From the NCBI RefSeq assembly GCF_008086115.1, contig NZ_VSIY01000004.1, positions 186,001 through 250,000 on the forward strand: a stretch of 64,000 bases of DNA. The letters run 5' to 3'. Made by a program: the position numbers and the translations under genes. The stretch comes from Maritimibacter fusiformis (GTDB taxonomy: Bacteria > Pseudomonadota > Alphaproteobacteria > Rhodobacterales > Rhodobacteraceae). Of the stretch, positions 1 to 11,140 are shown piece by piece (within the stretch, counting starts at the first letter, position 1; every line of letters begins with the position of its first letter). The notes under the pieces are model-generated. The model was not told where the DNA came from and ran no database searches. It worked only from the letters and a program-made list of their open reading frames with translations.

Positions 1-1074
1 CAGTTCGTGCCCGGCGGGCCGATCGAGCAGATCATCGCCCAGATGCAGGGCGAGGGGGACGTGTTCGAGGCGATCTCGGGCGGCGGCCAGGAGGCTGCCG
101 ATAGCTCCGGCGGCGGCGATGAGAAATACCTCGGCGCGCGCGGCTTGCCGCAGGATTTCCTCGACGAGTTGGAAATCGAGATGGGCTTTGCCCGCGTCGT
201 CTGCGGCCCCGATCACGTCGGAGAGCCCGACATCCGGGCGCCCGATTGCGTGAAGGAGGAAATCCCGGCGCTGGAACGCTTCGTCAACATGATGTGGCGC
301 TACCTGCAGTTCGATTTCGGCGAAAGCTATTTCCGCTCGATCGGGGTGTTCGAACTGATTGCCGAGAAACTGCCGGTGTCGGTCACGCTGGGGCTGTGGT
401 CGACGGTGATCGCCTATATCGTCTCGATCCCGCTGGGCATCAAGAAGGCGGTGCGCGACGGCTCGCGCTTCGACACCGCGACATCGGCCATCATCATCGT
501 GGCCTATGCCATCCCCGGTTTCCTGTTCGCGATCCTGCTGCTGGTGCTGTTCGCGGGGGGGTCATACTGGCAGATATTCCCCTTGCGCGGCCTGACCTCG
601 GACAATTGGGATGAACTCAGCATGGTTGGCAAGGTGCTGGACTATTTCTGGCACATCACCCTGCCGGTGCTGGCCTCGACCATCGCCAGTTTCGCGACCC
701 TGACGCTTCTGACCAAGAACAGCTTTCTCGACGAGATCAAGAAGCAATACGTCATCACCGCCCGCGCCAAGGGGCTGTCGGAGCGCCGCGTGCTCTATGG
801 CCATGTGTTCCGCAACGCCATGCTGATCGTGATTTCCGGCTTTCCGGCGCTGTTCATCGGCGTGTTCTTCGGCGGCTCGCTGATCATCGAGACGATCTTT
901 TCGCTCGATGGGCTGGGCCGGCTGGGGTTCGAGGCGGCGGTGGCGCGGGATTATCCGATCATCTTCGGCACCCTCTTTGTCTTCGGGCTGGTCGGGCTGA
1001 TCGTCGGCATCCTGTCGGACCTGATGTATGTCTTCGTCGACCCGCGCATCGACTTTGAAAGGCGTGAGGCATGA
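1..1074 (+). CDS. yejB: YejB-type peptide ABC transporter permease (5' end outside window)
   Basis: Inner-membrane permease of a YejABEF-type importer for oligopeptides or microcin-C-like compounds. The reading frame is open to the window edge and starts at the conserved APGGPIEQ-like segment, so about 30 N-terminal residues (the first membrane helix) lie upstream. The periplasmic insertion is followed by SLPVS-like and LGLWST segments, several hydrophobic helices and the EAA loop (TARAKGLSERR, near nt 760-790) that contacts the ATPase. It ends VDPRIDFE, as E. coli YejB does. The stop overlaps the yejE start (ATGA), so the genes are translationally coupled. The binding-protein gene yejA is expected just upstream. 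Confidence 0.93.
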   Translation, partial: QFVPGGPIEQIIAQMQGEGDVFEAISGGGQEAADSSGGGDEKYLGARGLPQDFLDELEIEMGFARVVCGPDHVGEPDIRAPDCVKEEIPALERFVNMMWRYLQFDFGESYFRSIGVFELIAEKLPVSVTLGLWSTVIAYIVSIPLGIKKAVRDGSRFDTATSAIIIVAYAIPGFLFAILLLVLFAGGSYWQIFPLRGLTSDNWDELSMVGKVLDYFWHITLPVLASTIASFATLTLLTKNSFLDEIKKQYVITARAKGLSERRVLYGHVFRNAMLIVISGFPALFIGVFFGGSLIIETIFSLDGLGRLGFEAAVARDYPIIFGTLFVFGLVGLIVGILSDLMYVFVDPRIDFERREA

Positions 1075-2272
1075 GGCGGGCCGGAATGCCGCGGGCCAAG
1101 GCACCGGCGGACCACGCCCCGGCGCGCACCGGGGCAGATGCGCCGCGTGGTTCCGAGCGGCGCCGCATCATGAAGCTCTCGCCGCTCAACCAGCGCCGCT
1201 GGCGCAATTTCCGCCGCAACCGACGCGCCTTCTGGTCGCTGATCGTCTTTTCCGTGCTGTTCGGCCTGACGCTCGCCGCCGAGTTCATCGCCAACGACAA
1301 GCCCATCCTCGTCAGCTACCACGGTGAATTGCGCGCACCGATCTTCCGGTTCTACCCGGAAACCGCCTTCGGCGGCGACTTTCGCACCGAGGCGGTCTAT
1401 GGCGATATCGAGGTGCAATGCCTGATCGTCTCGGGCGGGCTGACGGAGTGTTTCGACGACCCCGAAGCGATCCTCGAAGACGCCCGGGACGGCATCGTCG
1501 CGGGTGTGGAGATCGACAAGGGCTGGCTGCTCTGGCCGCCGATCCCCTACAGCTACGACACCATAAACGACATCGGCGGCGCCGCGCCTTCGGCGCCGGA
1601 CGGCGATCATTGGCTGGGCACCGACGACACCGCCCGTGACGTGCTGGCGCGGGTGATCTACGGCTTTCGCCTGTCTGTCATCTTCACCCTGATCGTGACG
1701 GTCCTGACCTCGTTGATCGGCATCGCGGCGGGGGCGGTGCAGGGCTATTTCGGTGGCTGGGTCGACCTTGTCTTTCAGCGGATGCTGGAAATCTGGGGGT
1801 CCACCCCGTCGCTTTACGTCATCATCATCCTGTTCGCGATCCTGGGGCGAAGCTTCTGGCTTCTGGTCTTCGTCACGGTCCTGTTCGGCTGGCCGGCGCT
1901 GGTCGGCGTGGTGCGCGCCGAATTCCTGCGCGCGCGCAATTTCGAATACGTGCGCGCCGCCAAGGCGCTGGGGGTCTCGAACCGGGTGATCATGTTCCGC
2001 CACATGCTGCCCAACGCGATGGTGGCGACCCTGACCATGCTGCCCTTCATCATCACCGGCACCATCGGCACGCTGGCCGCGCTGGACTTCCTCGGCTACG
2101 GGTTGCCTTCCTCGGCCCCAAGCCTTGGTGAACTCACGCGGCAGGCCAAGCAGAACCTGCAAGCGCCGTGGCTGGGCTTCACCGCCTTCGTGACCTTCAC
2201 CATCCTGCTGTCGCTTCTGGTCTTCATCTTCGAAGGCGTGCGCGATGCCTTCGATCCGCGAAAGACGTTTCA

Positions 2273-2276
<4 letters not shown>
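1071..2276 (+). CDS. yejE: YejE-type peptide ABC transporter permease
   Basis: Second permease of the Yej importer. The core matches YejE: LSPLNQRRW-like start, LIVFSVLFGLTLAAEFIAND, WLGTDDTARDVLAR, and the EAA loop with RAAKALGVSNR near the C terminus, ending VRDAFDPRKTF. The ATG at 1071 overlaps the yejB stop and gives 401 aa, longer than the roughly 340 aa usual for the family. An internal ATG at 1170 (MKLSPLNQ) matches the normal start and gives 368 aa, but I see no clear Shine-Dalgarno in front of it. The extra 33 residues are Arg/Pro/Ala rich and may not be translated. A periplasmic insertion of about 110 residues after the first helix is a YejE trait. Confidence 0.92.
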
Positions 2277-3880
<1,604 letters not shown>

Positions 3881-3887
3881 CCCTGCC

Positions 3888-4778
3888 TCAGACCCATTTC
3901 GCCAGCGGCGGCAGGCTCATCAACACCGCGTCCGGGTCGTGCCCGGTGGCCAGCCCGAACTTGGTGCCCCGGTCATAGACCAGGTTGTATTCGGCATAGA
4001 GGCCGCGATGGATCAGTTGCGTGTCCTTGTCGGCCTCGCTCCAGGCCATGTCGCGTCGGCGTTCGGTCACCGGCAGGAAGGCGGGCAGGAAGGCGCGGCC
4101 AACGGCCTGGGTGAAGGCGAAATCGGCCTCCCAATCGCCGGAATTCAGATCGTCGTAAAAGATGCCGCCGACGCCGCGCGCACGCTTGCGGTGCGGGATG
4201 TAGAAATACTCGTCGGCCCAGGCCTTGAAGCGGTCGTAAGTGTCGGGGCTGCGGGTGTCGCAGGCCGATTTCAGCGCGGCGTGAAAGCTGGCCGTGTCCT
4301 CGTCATACTCGATGCAGGGGTTCAGATCGGCGCCGCCGCCGAACCACCACGCGCCCGGCGTCCAGAACATCCGGGTGTTCATGTGCACCGCTGGGCTGTG
4401 CGGGTTCTGCATGTGGGCGACCAGCGAAATCCCCGAGGCCCAGAACCGCGGGTCGGCCTCGATCCCCGGCACGCCGCGCGCCGCCATCGCCGATTGCGCC
4501 GCCGCGCCGAGGGTGCCGTGCACCGTCGAGATGTTGACGCCGACCTTCTCGAACAGCCGCCCGCCGCGCATCACCGACATCAGCCCGCCGCCCGCGTCCG
4601 ACCCGTCGTCCGCGGTGCGCCTGGTCTCGGAGAAGGCGAATCGGCCCGCCGGCTCGCTCGCGAAAGGGCCGGTGGTCTGGCTGTCTTCCAGGGCCTCGAA
4701 CGCCGTCACGATCTCGTCGCGCAGGTCATGGAACCAGATCGCAGCGCGGTTTTTCTGGTCTTTCATCATGTCGGTCAT
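3888..4778 (-). CDS. hemF: Oxygen-dependent coproporphyrinogen III oxidase
   Basis: Converts coproporphyrinogen III to protoporphyrinogen IX with O2 in the cytoplasm, the aerobic alternative to HemN encoded at 13524-14879. The 296-aa length matches E. coli HemF (299 aa). Conserved segments include NPHSPAVHMNTRMF, WWFGGGADLNPCI, and IPHRKRARGVGGIFYDDL. The start ATG at 4778 (MTDMMKDQ) is preceded by a good GGAGG site; a reading that begins 22 codons earlier lacks one. Having both HemF and HemN in one window fits an organism that makes haem with and without oxygen. Confidence 0.96.
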   Translation of the reverse strand: MTDMMKDQKNRAAIWFHDLRDEIVTAFEALEDSQTTGPFASEPAGRFAFSETRRTADDGSDAGGGLMSVMRGGRLFEKVGVNISTVHGTLGAAAQSAMAARGVPGIEADPRFWASGISLVAHMQNPHSPAVHMNTRMFWTPGAWWFGGGADLNPCIEYDEDTASFHAALKSACDTRSPDTYDRFKAWADEYFYIPHRKRARGVGGIFYDDLNSGDWEADFAFTQAVGRAFLPAFLPVTERRRDMAWSEADKDTQLIHRGLYAEYNLVYDRGTKFGLATGHDPDAVLMSLPPLAKWV

Positions 4779-4888
4779 CACATCCTCCGGTCCTGCGCCC
4801 GGTTCTGCCGCAAAGACCGGGCGGCGGAAAGGGAAGATTTGCACCGGCGCCGGGTTGCGTTAGGCTGGGGGCAGCAACCGGAGAACCG

Positions 4889-5257
4889 ATGATGCGCACG
4901 ATCTTGGCCGTTCTGGCCCTGCCGATCCTGCTGGCCGCCTGCGAGCTGACGCCGCGCCAGCAATGCGAAGCGCCCTACCGGGCCGAGTTGCGCACCGTGC
5001 GCGCCGAGATCGACGCCACCGAAGCCAACATCCGGCGCGGCTACCGTCTGGTGCCGGCTCGGTTCGATTTCGGGATGCGCTATTGCCTCGATCCGTTCGG
5101 CGATGCCGAGCTTTGCACCGCCGACGAGGGCCGCCCGATGTATGACAAGCAGCCGATCAACCGCGCCGCTGAACGCGCCAAGCTGGCCACGCTCTATGCC
5201 GAGCGCGAGCGTCTGGGCCGGGCGCTGGCCCGATGCGCGGTGCAGTTCCCCGAATAG
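4889..5257 (+). CDS. Small predicted lipoprotein, function unknown
   Basis: A 122-aa protein with a short hydrophobic signal (ILAVLALPILLAAC) and a lipobox LAAC, so it is probably lipidated at that Cys and anchored in the periplasm. The mature part is charged, has further Cys residues and a helical region rich in Ala, Glu and Arg (RAELRTVRAEIDATEANI). I do not recognise a family. It is divergent from hemF and convergent with the following SDR gene. The start has two adjacent Met codons and either could be used. Confidence 0.7.
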   Translation: MMRTILAVLALPILLAACELTPRQQCEAPYRAELRTVRAEIDATEANIRRGYRLVPARFDFGMRYCLDPFGDAELCTADEGRPMYDKQPINRAAERAKLATLYAERERLGRALARCAVQFPE

Positions 5258-5264
5258 CCTGCAG

Positions 5265-6092
5265 TCAGTGCGCCGGTGCGCCGACCGCATCGACCAGCGT
5301 GCGCCCGCCGTCGACAGTCAGGATCTGGCCGGTCATGAACCCCGAGCCGTCCGAGGTCAGGAACCGCGCCGTCTCGGCCACTTCGGTGGCCTTGGCGATC
5401 CGGCCCAGCGGCGTGCCCTCGACGATCATGCCGCGCAGCGCGCGGTCCTCGCGCAAGGTGTCCATCAGGCTCGCGCTCATCACGCTGCCAAAGCTGATCG
5501 CGTTGACCCTGATGCGGTGCGGCGCCAGGGCCACGGCCAGCGCGCGTGTCATCTGTTCCAGCGCCGCGGCGGCGATGGAAAAGGCCATCAGGCCGGGCTG
5601 GGTGCGGGTGGCCGCAATCGACGACAGGTTCACGATCGATCCCAGCGGCGCATCGCTGTCCTCGGGCAGATCCTCGCCCTGCTGAATCATCCGCCGGGCG
5701 ATCAGCTGCGACAGTTTCAACGCGGTCATCAGGTTCTGGTCCAGCAGGCAGGATACCGTCTTGTCGTCGACATCCAGCGGGTCCGAGGTCATCACCTGCC
5801 GCGAGGCGTTGACCAGGATATCCACCCGGTCGAACGCGTCGATGGTGGCCGACAGCAGGTTGGCCAGCGTCAGCTTTTCGCGCAGGTCGCCGGCGAAGAT
5901 GCGGGTGGTCTTTTCTTCGCTGTCGTCACAGGCCTCGGGGTTCTCTCCGAATTCCTCGATCAGCTTGGCCTCGTTCATGTCGGCGCAGACGACATTGGCG
6001 CCCTGGTCGGCGAAATGCCGGGCGATGGCCAGGCCGACACCATTGGCCGCCCCTGTCACGATGGCGGTCTTGCCGGCGATGGAAAAGGACAT
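5265..6092 (-). CDS. SDR-family protein lacking the catalytic Tyr and Lys
   Basis: Short-chain dehydrogenase/reductase fold of 275 aa. The nucleotide-binding motif TGAANGVG is at residues 13-20 and the C-terminal GQILTVDGG is typical. The catalytic serine region (NLSSIA, 155-160) is intact. Where the family has YxxxK, this protein has Phe171 (codon ttt) and Ala175 (gcc), read as AFSIAAAAL. The usual NNAG motif is also altered to VNAS. The dinucleotide pocket therefore looks kept but normal SDR chemistry does not. It may be a binding or scaffolding pseudo-enzyme. It is a single gene between the lipoprotein and the methyltransferase gene. Confidence 0.85.
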   Translation of the reverse strand: MSFSIAGKTAIVTGAANGVGLAIARHFADQGANVVCADMNEAKLIEEFGENPEACDDSEEKTTRIFAGDLREKLTLANLLSATIDAFDRVDILVNASRQVMTSDPLDVDDKTVSCLLDQNLMTALKLSQLIARRMIQQGEDLPEDSDAPLGSIVNLSSIAATRTQPGLMAFSIAAAALEQMTRALAVALAPHRIRVNAISFGSVMSASLMDTLREDRALRGMIVEGTPLGRIAKATEVAETARFLTSDGSGFMTGQILTVDGGRTLVDAVGAPAH

Positions 6093-6133
6093 GGATATTT
6101 CTCCTGATTCCCCTCGTGTGAGCCTAGCCGGTC

Positions 6134-7105
6134 CTAGCGCCTGCGGCGACGGGGACGTGAGGCGCGGATCACCTTGAAGCCGGGCGTGCCGCCGACCTCG
6201 TCGATCTCGTGGAAATGCTGCGAAAGCTCGGTCTCGTAGGGCAGGTGGCGGTTGGCCACCATCCAGAACTGGCCCGACGGCGTCAGCATCCCGGCGGCGG
6301 CGCGGATGAAGGCGCGGCCAAGCTCGGGCGCGCCGCTGCGGCCGGTGTGAAAGGGCGGGTTGGAGACCACGACATCATAGGGGGTCTCGGGCGTGAACGC
6401 GTTGGCGTCGGCCCATTGGAAGGTCGCGCGAGGGTCGCTGACGTTGATCCGCGCGCAGTCGAGCGCGGTGGCGTCGGCCTCGATCAGGTCGAGCCGGGTC
6501 ACCGCCTCGGACATCAGGACGTGGCGCGCGAGATAGCCCCAGCCGGCGCCAAGATCGGCCACCCGGCCCTCGAGGGGCGGCAAAGCCTCGATCAGGGCGC
6601 GCGATCCCTTGTCCGGCCCATCTGCCGAGAACACGCCCGGGCGGGTGATGAACCCGTCGACCTCGGTGTCGGTCGCCGCCCAGTCGGAAAAATCGCCGCC
6701 CTCGATCCAGAACAGCTTGCCATGCGCCTTCGACATCACGCCCAGCGGCGTGACACGTGCCTTCACCGCCTTCAGGATCGAATCGATCCCGTCGTGCTTC
6801 TGCCCGTCGACCAGGAGCAGCGGGGCCAGTGCCGCCGCCTCGGCGATCAGGGCCTTGGCCGCCGCCTTGGCGCGCGGCAGGACCACCAGCGCAGCCGCGA
6901 AGCGGCCCGACGCCGACTGCACCACCTCGTAGCCCGCGCGCTGCCAGGCCTCGGCATCGGGAAAGAACCGCGACACAACCGTCACCCGGTCGCGCGCCAG
7001 CGCCGACAGGTCGAACCCGGCGGGCGGGCCGAACACGGCCACTGGCCCCTCGGGCAGCTCAAGCGCGCCATCGTCGAGCGCGAGTGTCAGGCGGGAATGT
7101 GTCAT
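6134..7105 (-). CDS. RsmC-like class I SAM methyltransferase
   Basis: Likely rRNA guanine-N2 methyltransferase of the RsmC/RlmG type. The C-terminal half carries a SAM site (VADLGAGWGYLAR) and the catalytic NPPFH motif (VVSNPPFHTGR) used by N2-guanine methyltransferases. The weaker N-terminal half resembles the pseudo-methyltransferase domain of RsmC. Length of 323 aa is close to E. coli RsmC (343). It ends in an Arg-rich tail (RPRRRRR) that could bind RNA. The ATG at 7105 is preferred; a TTG four codons upstream is possible and neither has a clear ribosome site. Which rRNA base is modified cannot be told from the sequence. Confidence 0.85.
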   Translation of the reverse strand: MTHSRLTLALDDGALELPEGPVAVFGPPAGFDLSALARDRVTVVSRFFPDAEAWQRAGYEVVQSASGRFAAALVVLPRAKAAAKALIAEAAALAPLLLVDGQKHDGIDSILKAVKARVTPLGVMSKAHGKLFWIEGGDFSDWAATDTEVDGFITRPGVFSADGPDKGSRALIEALPPLEGRVADLGAGWGYLARHVLMSEAVTRLDLIEADATALDCARINVSDPRATFQWADANAFTPETPYDVVVSNPPFHTGRSGAPELGRAFIRAAAGMLTPSGQFWMVANRHLPYETELSQHFHEIDEVGGTPGFKVIRASRPRRRRR

Positions 7106-7144
7106 GGGGTCAGACAACGCGGGCAGGGTGCGCCGGGCGCGGCC

Positions 7145-7489
7145 TTATTCCTTTTCCATCGTGCATTGCAGCGGATGCTGATGCTGGCGGGCGGCGTCCA
7201 TCACCTGGTTCACCTTGGTTTCGGCGATCTCGTAGGCGAAGACACCGACCACGGCCAGCCCTTTCTTGTGCACGGTCAGCATCAGCTCGAACGCCTGCGC
7301 GTGGTTCATGCCGAAGAAACGCTCCAGCACCATCACCACGAATTCCATCGGCGTATAGTCGTCGTTGAGCAGCAGAACCTTGTACATCGGCGGTTTGCGC
7401 GTGCGAATCTTGGTCTGGACCGCGACATCGCTGTCGCCGTCCAGCGGTTCGTCGTCCTTGCCTGCCAGCCTGATCTGGTCTTGCCGCAC
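7145..7489 (-). CDS. clpS: ATP-dependent Clp protease adaptor ClpS
   Basis: Adaptor that delivers N-degron substrates to ClpAP in the cytoplasm. The 114-aa protein has the canonical core: [40 protein letters not shown] and [14 protein letters not shown]. The NDD and HKKG segments form the N-end-binding pocket and the ClpA contact. The start is a GTG at 7489 without a strong ribosome site, so the first residues are uncertain. clpA is not adjacent. A TATATAG about 45 bp upstream could be a -10 element. Confidence 0.95.
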   Translation of the reverse strand: MRQDQIRLAGKDDEPLDGDSDVAVQTKIRTRKPPMYKVLLLNDDYTPMEFVVMVLERFFGMNHAQAFELMLTVHKKGLAVVGVFAYEIAETKVNQVMDAARQHQHPLQCTMEKE

Positions 7490-7600
7490 GTTCGCACCTA
7501 TGACTCGGGTCTGTTCCGACGCATTCGGAATGCACTATATAGCGCCAATCCGCGCATTGAAAAAGGGGCGGTGAAGCGGCTGTGAACCGGGAATGGCAAC

Positions 7601-8314
7601 TTGTCCGAAAAACTGACGACAATCGGTTTCGATGCCGACGACACGCTCTGGCAGAACGAACAGTTCTTCCAGATGACGCAGCAGCGATTCGGTGAGCTTC
7701 TGGCCGACTACGCCGCGCCCGATCACCTGTCCGAACGTCTGCTTGCCGCCGAGCGTCGCAATCTCGGCCACTACGGTTTCGGCATCAAGGGGTTCGTGCT
7801 GTCGATGATCGAAACCGCCATCGAAGTCACCGATGAGCGGGTGCCGGCAAGCGTGATCCGCCAGATCGTCGAGGCCGGGCAGGAGATGCTGCGCCACCCG
7901 ATCGAGCTTTTGCCGCATGTCGAGACGACCATCGCGGCGCTGGCGCCGGATTTCACCCTGGTCCTGATCACCAAGGGCGACCTTCTGGACCAGGAGCGCA
8001 AGCTGGCCCAATCCGGGCTTGGCGAGATGTTCGATGCGGTCGAGATCGTGTCGGACAAGACCCCCACAACCTATGCCACCGCCTTCGCGCGCCACGGCAG
8101 CGGGGCGGGTGAGGCGATGATGGTGGGCAATTCCCTGAAGTCCGACGTGATCCCGGCAATTGATGCGGGTGCATGGGGTGTCTACGTGCCGCACGATCTG
8201 ACCTCGGTGATCGAGCACGCGACGCCACCGGAAACCGCCAGCCGGTTTCGGGCCGTGGACGACTTTTCGGCGCTGCCCGTCCTGATCGAACGATTGACCG
8301 AGCCCCGGGGCTGA
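7601..8314 (+). CDS. HAD-superfamily hydrolase
   Basis: Probable phosphatase of the haloacid dehalogenase superfamily, 237 aa. Motif I is FDADDTLW with Asp11 as nucleophile and Asp13 as acid/base. Motif II is LITKGD, and the C-terminal motif is MVGNSLKSDVIPAIDAG, as in phosphoglycolate-phosphatase-like members. A helical cap lies between motifs I and II. The start is TTG at 7601, since no ATG lies between the upstream stop and the DxDxT motif. Substrate unknown. It is divergent from clpS. Confidence 0.85.
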   Translation: MSEKLTTIGFDADDTLWQNEQFFQMTQQRFGELLADYAAPDHLSERLLAAERRNLGHYGFGIKGFVLSMIETAIEVTDERVPASVIRQIVEAGQEMLRHPIELLPHVETTIAALAPDFTLVLITKGDLLDQERKLAQSGLGEMFDAVEIVSDKTPTTYATAFARHGSGAGEAMMVGNSLKSDVIPAIDAGAWGVYVPHDLTSVIEHATPPETASRFRAVDDFSALPVLIERLTEPRG

Positions 8315-8380
8315 TTTCAGCATCTAGCGGAGCCGGGCGAGACACCCACCATATGTGCCCGTGACAGTTGAGCGCAGGCC

Positions 8381-8408
8381 GAAAACACATTGATTATTAG
8401 GTGTTTTC
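8381..8408. repeat. 8-bp inverted repeat upstream of the D,D-carboxypeptidase gene
   Basis: GAAAACAC at 8381-8388 is followed after 12 A/T-rich bases by GTGTTTTC at 8401-8408, a perfect inverted repeat 67 bp before the start at 8475. No U-run follows, so it looks more like an operator or an mRNA leader hairpin than a terminator. Confidence 0.45.
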
Positions 8409-8474
8409 GCCCCGTCCCCATTTTGCTATGCTGGCCGAACAAGTCGGGCGAAAAGACTCCGACGACGAGAGGCA

Positions 8475-10004
8475 GTGATAGGTGATGGCGTGAAACCACG
8501 TCTTGGGCAGATGGTCCGTTTCGGGCTGTTCATGGCAGTTGTGCTGGTGTTCGCCGCGCGCGCCGTCGCGGCGCCCTACGCGGCGATGGTGATGGATATG
8601 CGCACCGGCGAAGTGCTGCATTCCGCCAATGCCGACACCCAGCTTCACCCGGCCTCGCTGACCAAGATGATGACGCTCTACATCGCCTTCGAGGCCATCG
8701 AGCATGGCGAAATCACGCTCGATACCATGGTCACGATTTCCGCCAATGCCGCCGCCGAGCCGCCCTCGCGGCTGGGCCTGCGCGCGGGCCAGAAGATCGC
8801 CCTGCGCTACCTGATCCGCGCAGCCGCGGTAAAGTCGGCCAACGATGCAGCCACCGCGATCGGTGAAGCGATCTCGGGGTCCGAGGCCGCCTTTGCCCGG
8901 CGGATGAACCGGACCGCGCAGGCGATGGGCATGACCCGGACGCATTTCAAGAACGCCAACGGGCTGACCGAAGTCGGACACATGTCGACGGCTCGCGACA
9001 TGACGATCCTCGGGCGGCACGTGTTTTTCGACTACCCGGCCTATTACAACCTGTTTTCCCGCCGTTCCGCCGACGCCGGCGGGCACACCGTCTATAACAC
9101 CAACCGCCGCTTTCTGAACGACTATGCCGGCGCCGACGGAATCAAGACCGGCTACACCCGCGCCGCCGGTTTCAACCTTGTCGCCTCGGCCCAGCGTGGC
9201 AGCGAGCGGATCATCGCGACGGTGTTCGGCGGCCAGTCGACCGCATCGCGCAACAACAAGGTGGCCGAACTTCTGGATCTGGGATTCCGCAAGGCGCCCA
9301 CCCGGACAGCTCTGCGCAAACCGGCCAAGCCGCCGTATCGCGGCAATCCCGAAGGCGTGGCCGGTATCGTGGTCGCGTCGGGTGACGAACCGGGCGGGGC
9401 GGGCAAGACCATTCGCATGGTCATGGCGCCTGTCCGTTCGATTCGACCGATGCCGCGGCCGGGCCCGGAGGCGCCGCCAGAGGAGCTTTTGCTGGCAATC
9501 GAGAGCGGTATCGACGAGGTCGTCGAAGAAATCGTGACCGCAGCCGTCGACGCGGCGGTGCCCGCGGTGACGCCGCCGCCCCGCCCCGAAGTGCCAGCCG
9601 AAGCGGTTGCGGCGGTCACGGTGCCAGCCCCGACCCCGGACCCGGCCCCGACACCCGCACCCAGCCCGGAACCGCAGGCCGAGATCATCCTGGCCGAGTT
9701 GCAGCCGGAAATCGCCCCGCCACCGGCGCGGCCCGAGATCGTCACGCGACTGTCCACATCGGGCGGGCGGCACTGGGGCATCACCATCGGGCGCTACAGC
9801 AGCGAATACGAGGCCGAACGCGTGCTTCTGAAAACCGCGCTGGCCGAGCTTGCCACGCTGGGCGAGGCGCTGCGCAAAGTGGTGCGCGGGCCGCGCGGGT
9901 TCGATGCGAACTTCGTCGGCCTGACCCAGGAGGGTGCCGAACTGGCCTGCCGCCGTCTTGCGGCCCGCAGCGCCGGATGTACCGTGATCGGCCCGGCCAG
10001 CTGA
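8475..10004 (+). CDS. Exported D-alanyl-D-alanine carboxypeptidase (S11) with C-terminal SPOR domain
   Basis: Trims the terminal D-Ala from peptidoglycan stem peptides in the periplasm. After a signal sequence (FGLFMAVVLVFAARAVA) come the penicillin-binding motifs: SxxK at Ser61-Lys64 (SLTK), SxN at Ser121-Asn123 and KTG at Lys224-Gly226. A long Pro/Ala/Glu-rich linker (about residues 350-425) leads to a SPOR domain (HWGITIGRYSSEYEAERVL onward) that binds denuded septal glycan. This suggests action at the division site. At 509 aa it is longer than PBP5 because of linker plus SPOR. The start is GTG 8475 or GTG 8490; GAGAGG lies just upstream of both. Confidence 0.93.
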   Translation: MIGDGVKPRLGQMVRFGLFMAVVLVFAARAVAAPYAAMVMDMRTGEVLHSANADTQLHPASLTKMMTLYIAFEAIEHGEITLDTMVTISANAAAEPPSRLGLRAGQKIALRYLIRAAAVKSANDAATAIGEAISGSEAAFARRMNRTAQAMGMTRTHFKNANGLTEVGHMSTARDMTILGRHVFFDYPAYYNLFSRRSADAGGHTVYNTNRRFLNDYAGADGIKTGYTRAAGFNLVASAQRGSERIIATVFGGQSTASRNNKVAELLDLGFRKAPTRTALRKPAKPPYRGNPEGVAGIVVASGDEPGGAGKTIRMVMAPVRSIRPMPRPGPEAPPEELLLAIESGIDEVVEEIVTAAVDAAVPAVTPPPRPEVPAEAVAAVTVPAPTPDPAPTPAPSPEPQAEIILAELQPEIAPPPARPEIVTRLSTSGGRHWGITIGRYSSEYEAERVLLKTALAELATLGEALRKVVRGPRGFDANFVGLTQEGAELACRRLAARSAGCTVIGPAS

Positions 10005-10011
10005 CGCGCGC

Positions 10012-11040
10012 TCAGGCGCCGCGAACGGTGTCGATCATCAGTTGCACGTTGTCCGGGTTCGCGTCGGGCGTGATGCCGTGGCCGAGGTTGAAGATGTGCG
10101 GCCCGCCCCGGAAGGCCTCGACGATCCGACGTGTCTCGTCCACCAAGGCCTGCCCGCCGGTCACCATGTGCGAGGGCGCAAGGTTGCCCTGCACGCAACC
10201 GTCAACCTGGACATTGGCCGCCGCCCAATCCGCATCGACCGAATTGTCCAACGCGACGCAATCCGCGCCGGTCGCCTTGCCGAAGCCGATATAGCGCTCT
10301 CCCGCTTCGCGCGGGAAGGCGATGATCGGCAGGTCCGGATGGCGCGCCTTCAGCGCAGCGATGATTTTTTTCGCCGGCTCCAACGCATAGCGGTCGAAAT
10401 CCGCGCCCTTGAGCGATCCGGCCCACGAATCGAACAGCTTGACTACTTCGGCCCCGGCGTCGACCTGCATCGACAGGTAGTCGATGGTCGCCTCGGTGAT
10501 CCGGTCGATCAGGCGGTCGAACACATCGGGGTTCTCGTCCTTGAGCCTGTGCGCCGGGCCCTGGTCCGGCGTGCCGCGCCCGGCGATCATGTAGGTCGCG
10601 ACCGTCCACGGCGCCCCGGCAAAGCCGATCAGCGTTGTCTCGGCGGGCAGTTCGCGCGACAGGATGTGCACCGTCTCGTAGACCGGTGACAGGGTGTTGT
10701 GGATCGCGTCAGCCGGCTTCAGCGCCTCGAATTCCGCCTTTGTCGTGATGGTCGACAGGCGCGGCCCCTCGCCGGTGACGAACCACAGATCGGCCCCCAG
10801 CGCCTGCGGCACCAAGAGGATGTCGGCAAACAGGATCGCCGCGTCGAACCCGAACCGGCGGATCGGCTGCAATGTCACCTCGGCGGCCAGATCGGGATTG
10901 TAGCACAGGCTGAGGAAATCGCCCGCCTCACCGCGGGTGGCGCGGTATTCGGGCAGGTAGCGTCCGGCCTGACGCATCATCCAGATCGGCGGGGTGGGCA
11001 GGGTTTCGCCCGCGAGCGCGCTGAGAAGTGTCTTGGTCAT
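10012..11040 (-). CDS. hemE: Uroporphyrinogen decarboxylase
   Basis: Cytosolic enzyme that decarboxylates the four acetate side chains of uroporphyrinogen III to give coproporphyrinogen III. The signature [16 protein letters not shown] lies near the N terminus, followed by [12 protein letters not shown] and [14 protein letters not shown]. The 342-aa length is normal. The ATG at 11040 (MTKTLLSAL) has AAAGGA upstream and is preferred over a reading 12 codons longer. It is divergent from hemC, 100 bp away, so the two consecutive-step enzymes may share a promoter region. Confidence 0.97.
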   Translation of the reverse strand: MTKTLLSALAGETLPTPPIWMMRQAGRYLPEYRATRGEAGDFLSLCYNPDLAAEVTLQPIRRFGFDAAILFADILLVPQALGADLWFVTGEGPRLSTITTKAEFEALKPADAIHNTLSPVYETVHILSRELPAETTLIGFAGAPWTVATYMIAGRGTPDQGPAHRLKDENPDVFDRLIDRITEATIDYLSMQVDAGAEVVKLFDSWAGSLKGADFDRYALEPAKKIIAALKARHPDLPIIAFPREAGERYIGFGKATGADCVALDNSVDADWAAANVQVDGCVQGNLAPSHMVTGGQALVDETRRIVEAFRGGPHIFNLGHGITPDANPDNVQLMIDTVRGA

Positions 11041-11140
11041 CCGGGGGTCCTTTCGCTTTGACCGCTGGTTCGGCAATGCGCGTCACGATGTCAAGCGAAG
11101 GGGCGTTGTCACGTCACTATGCCGCGATTAAACGGGGGGC

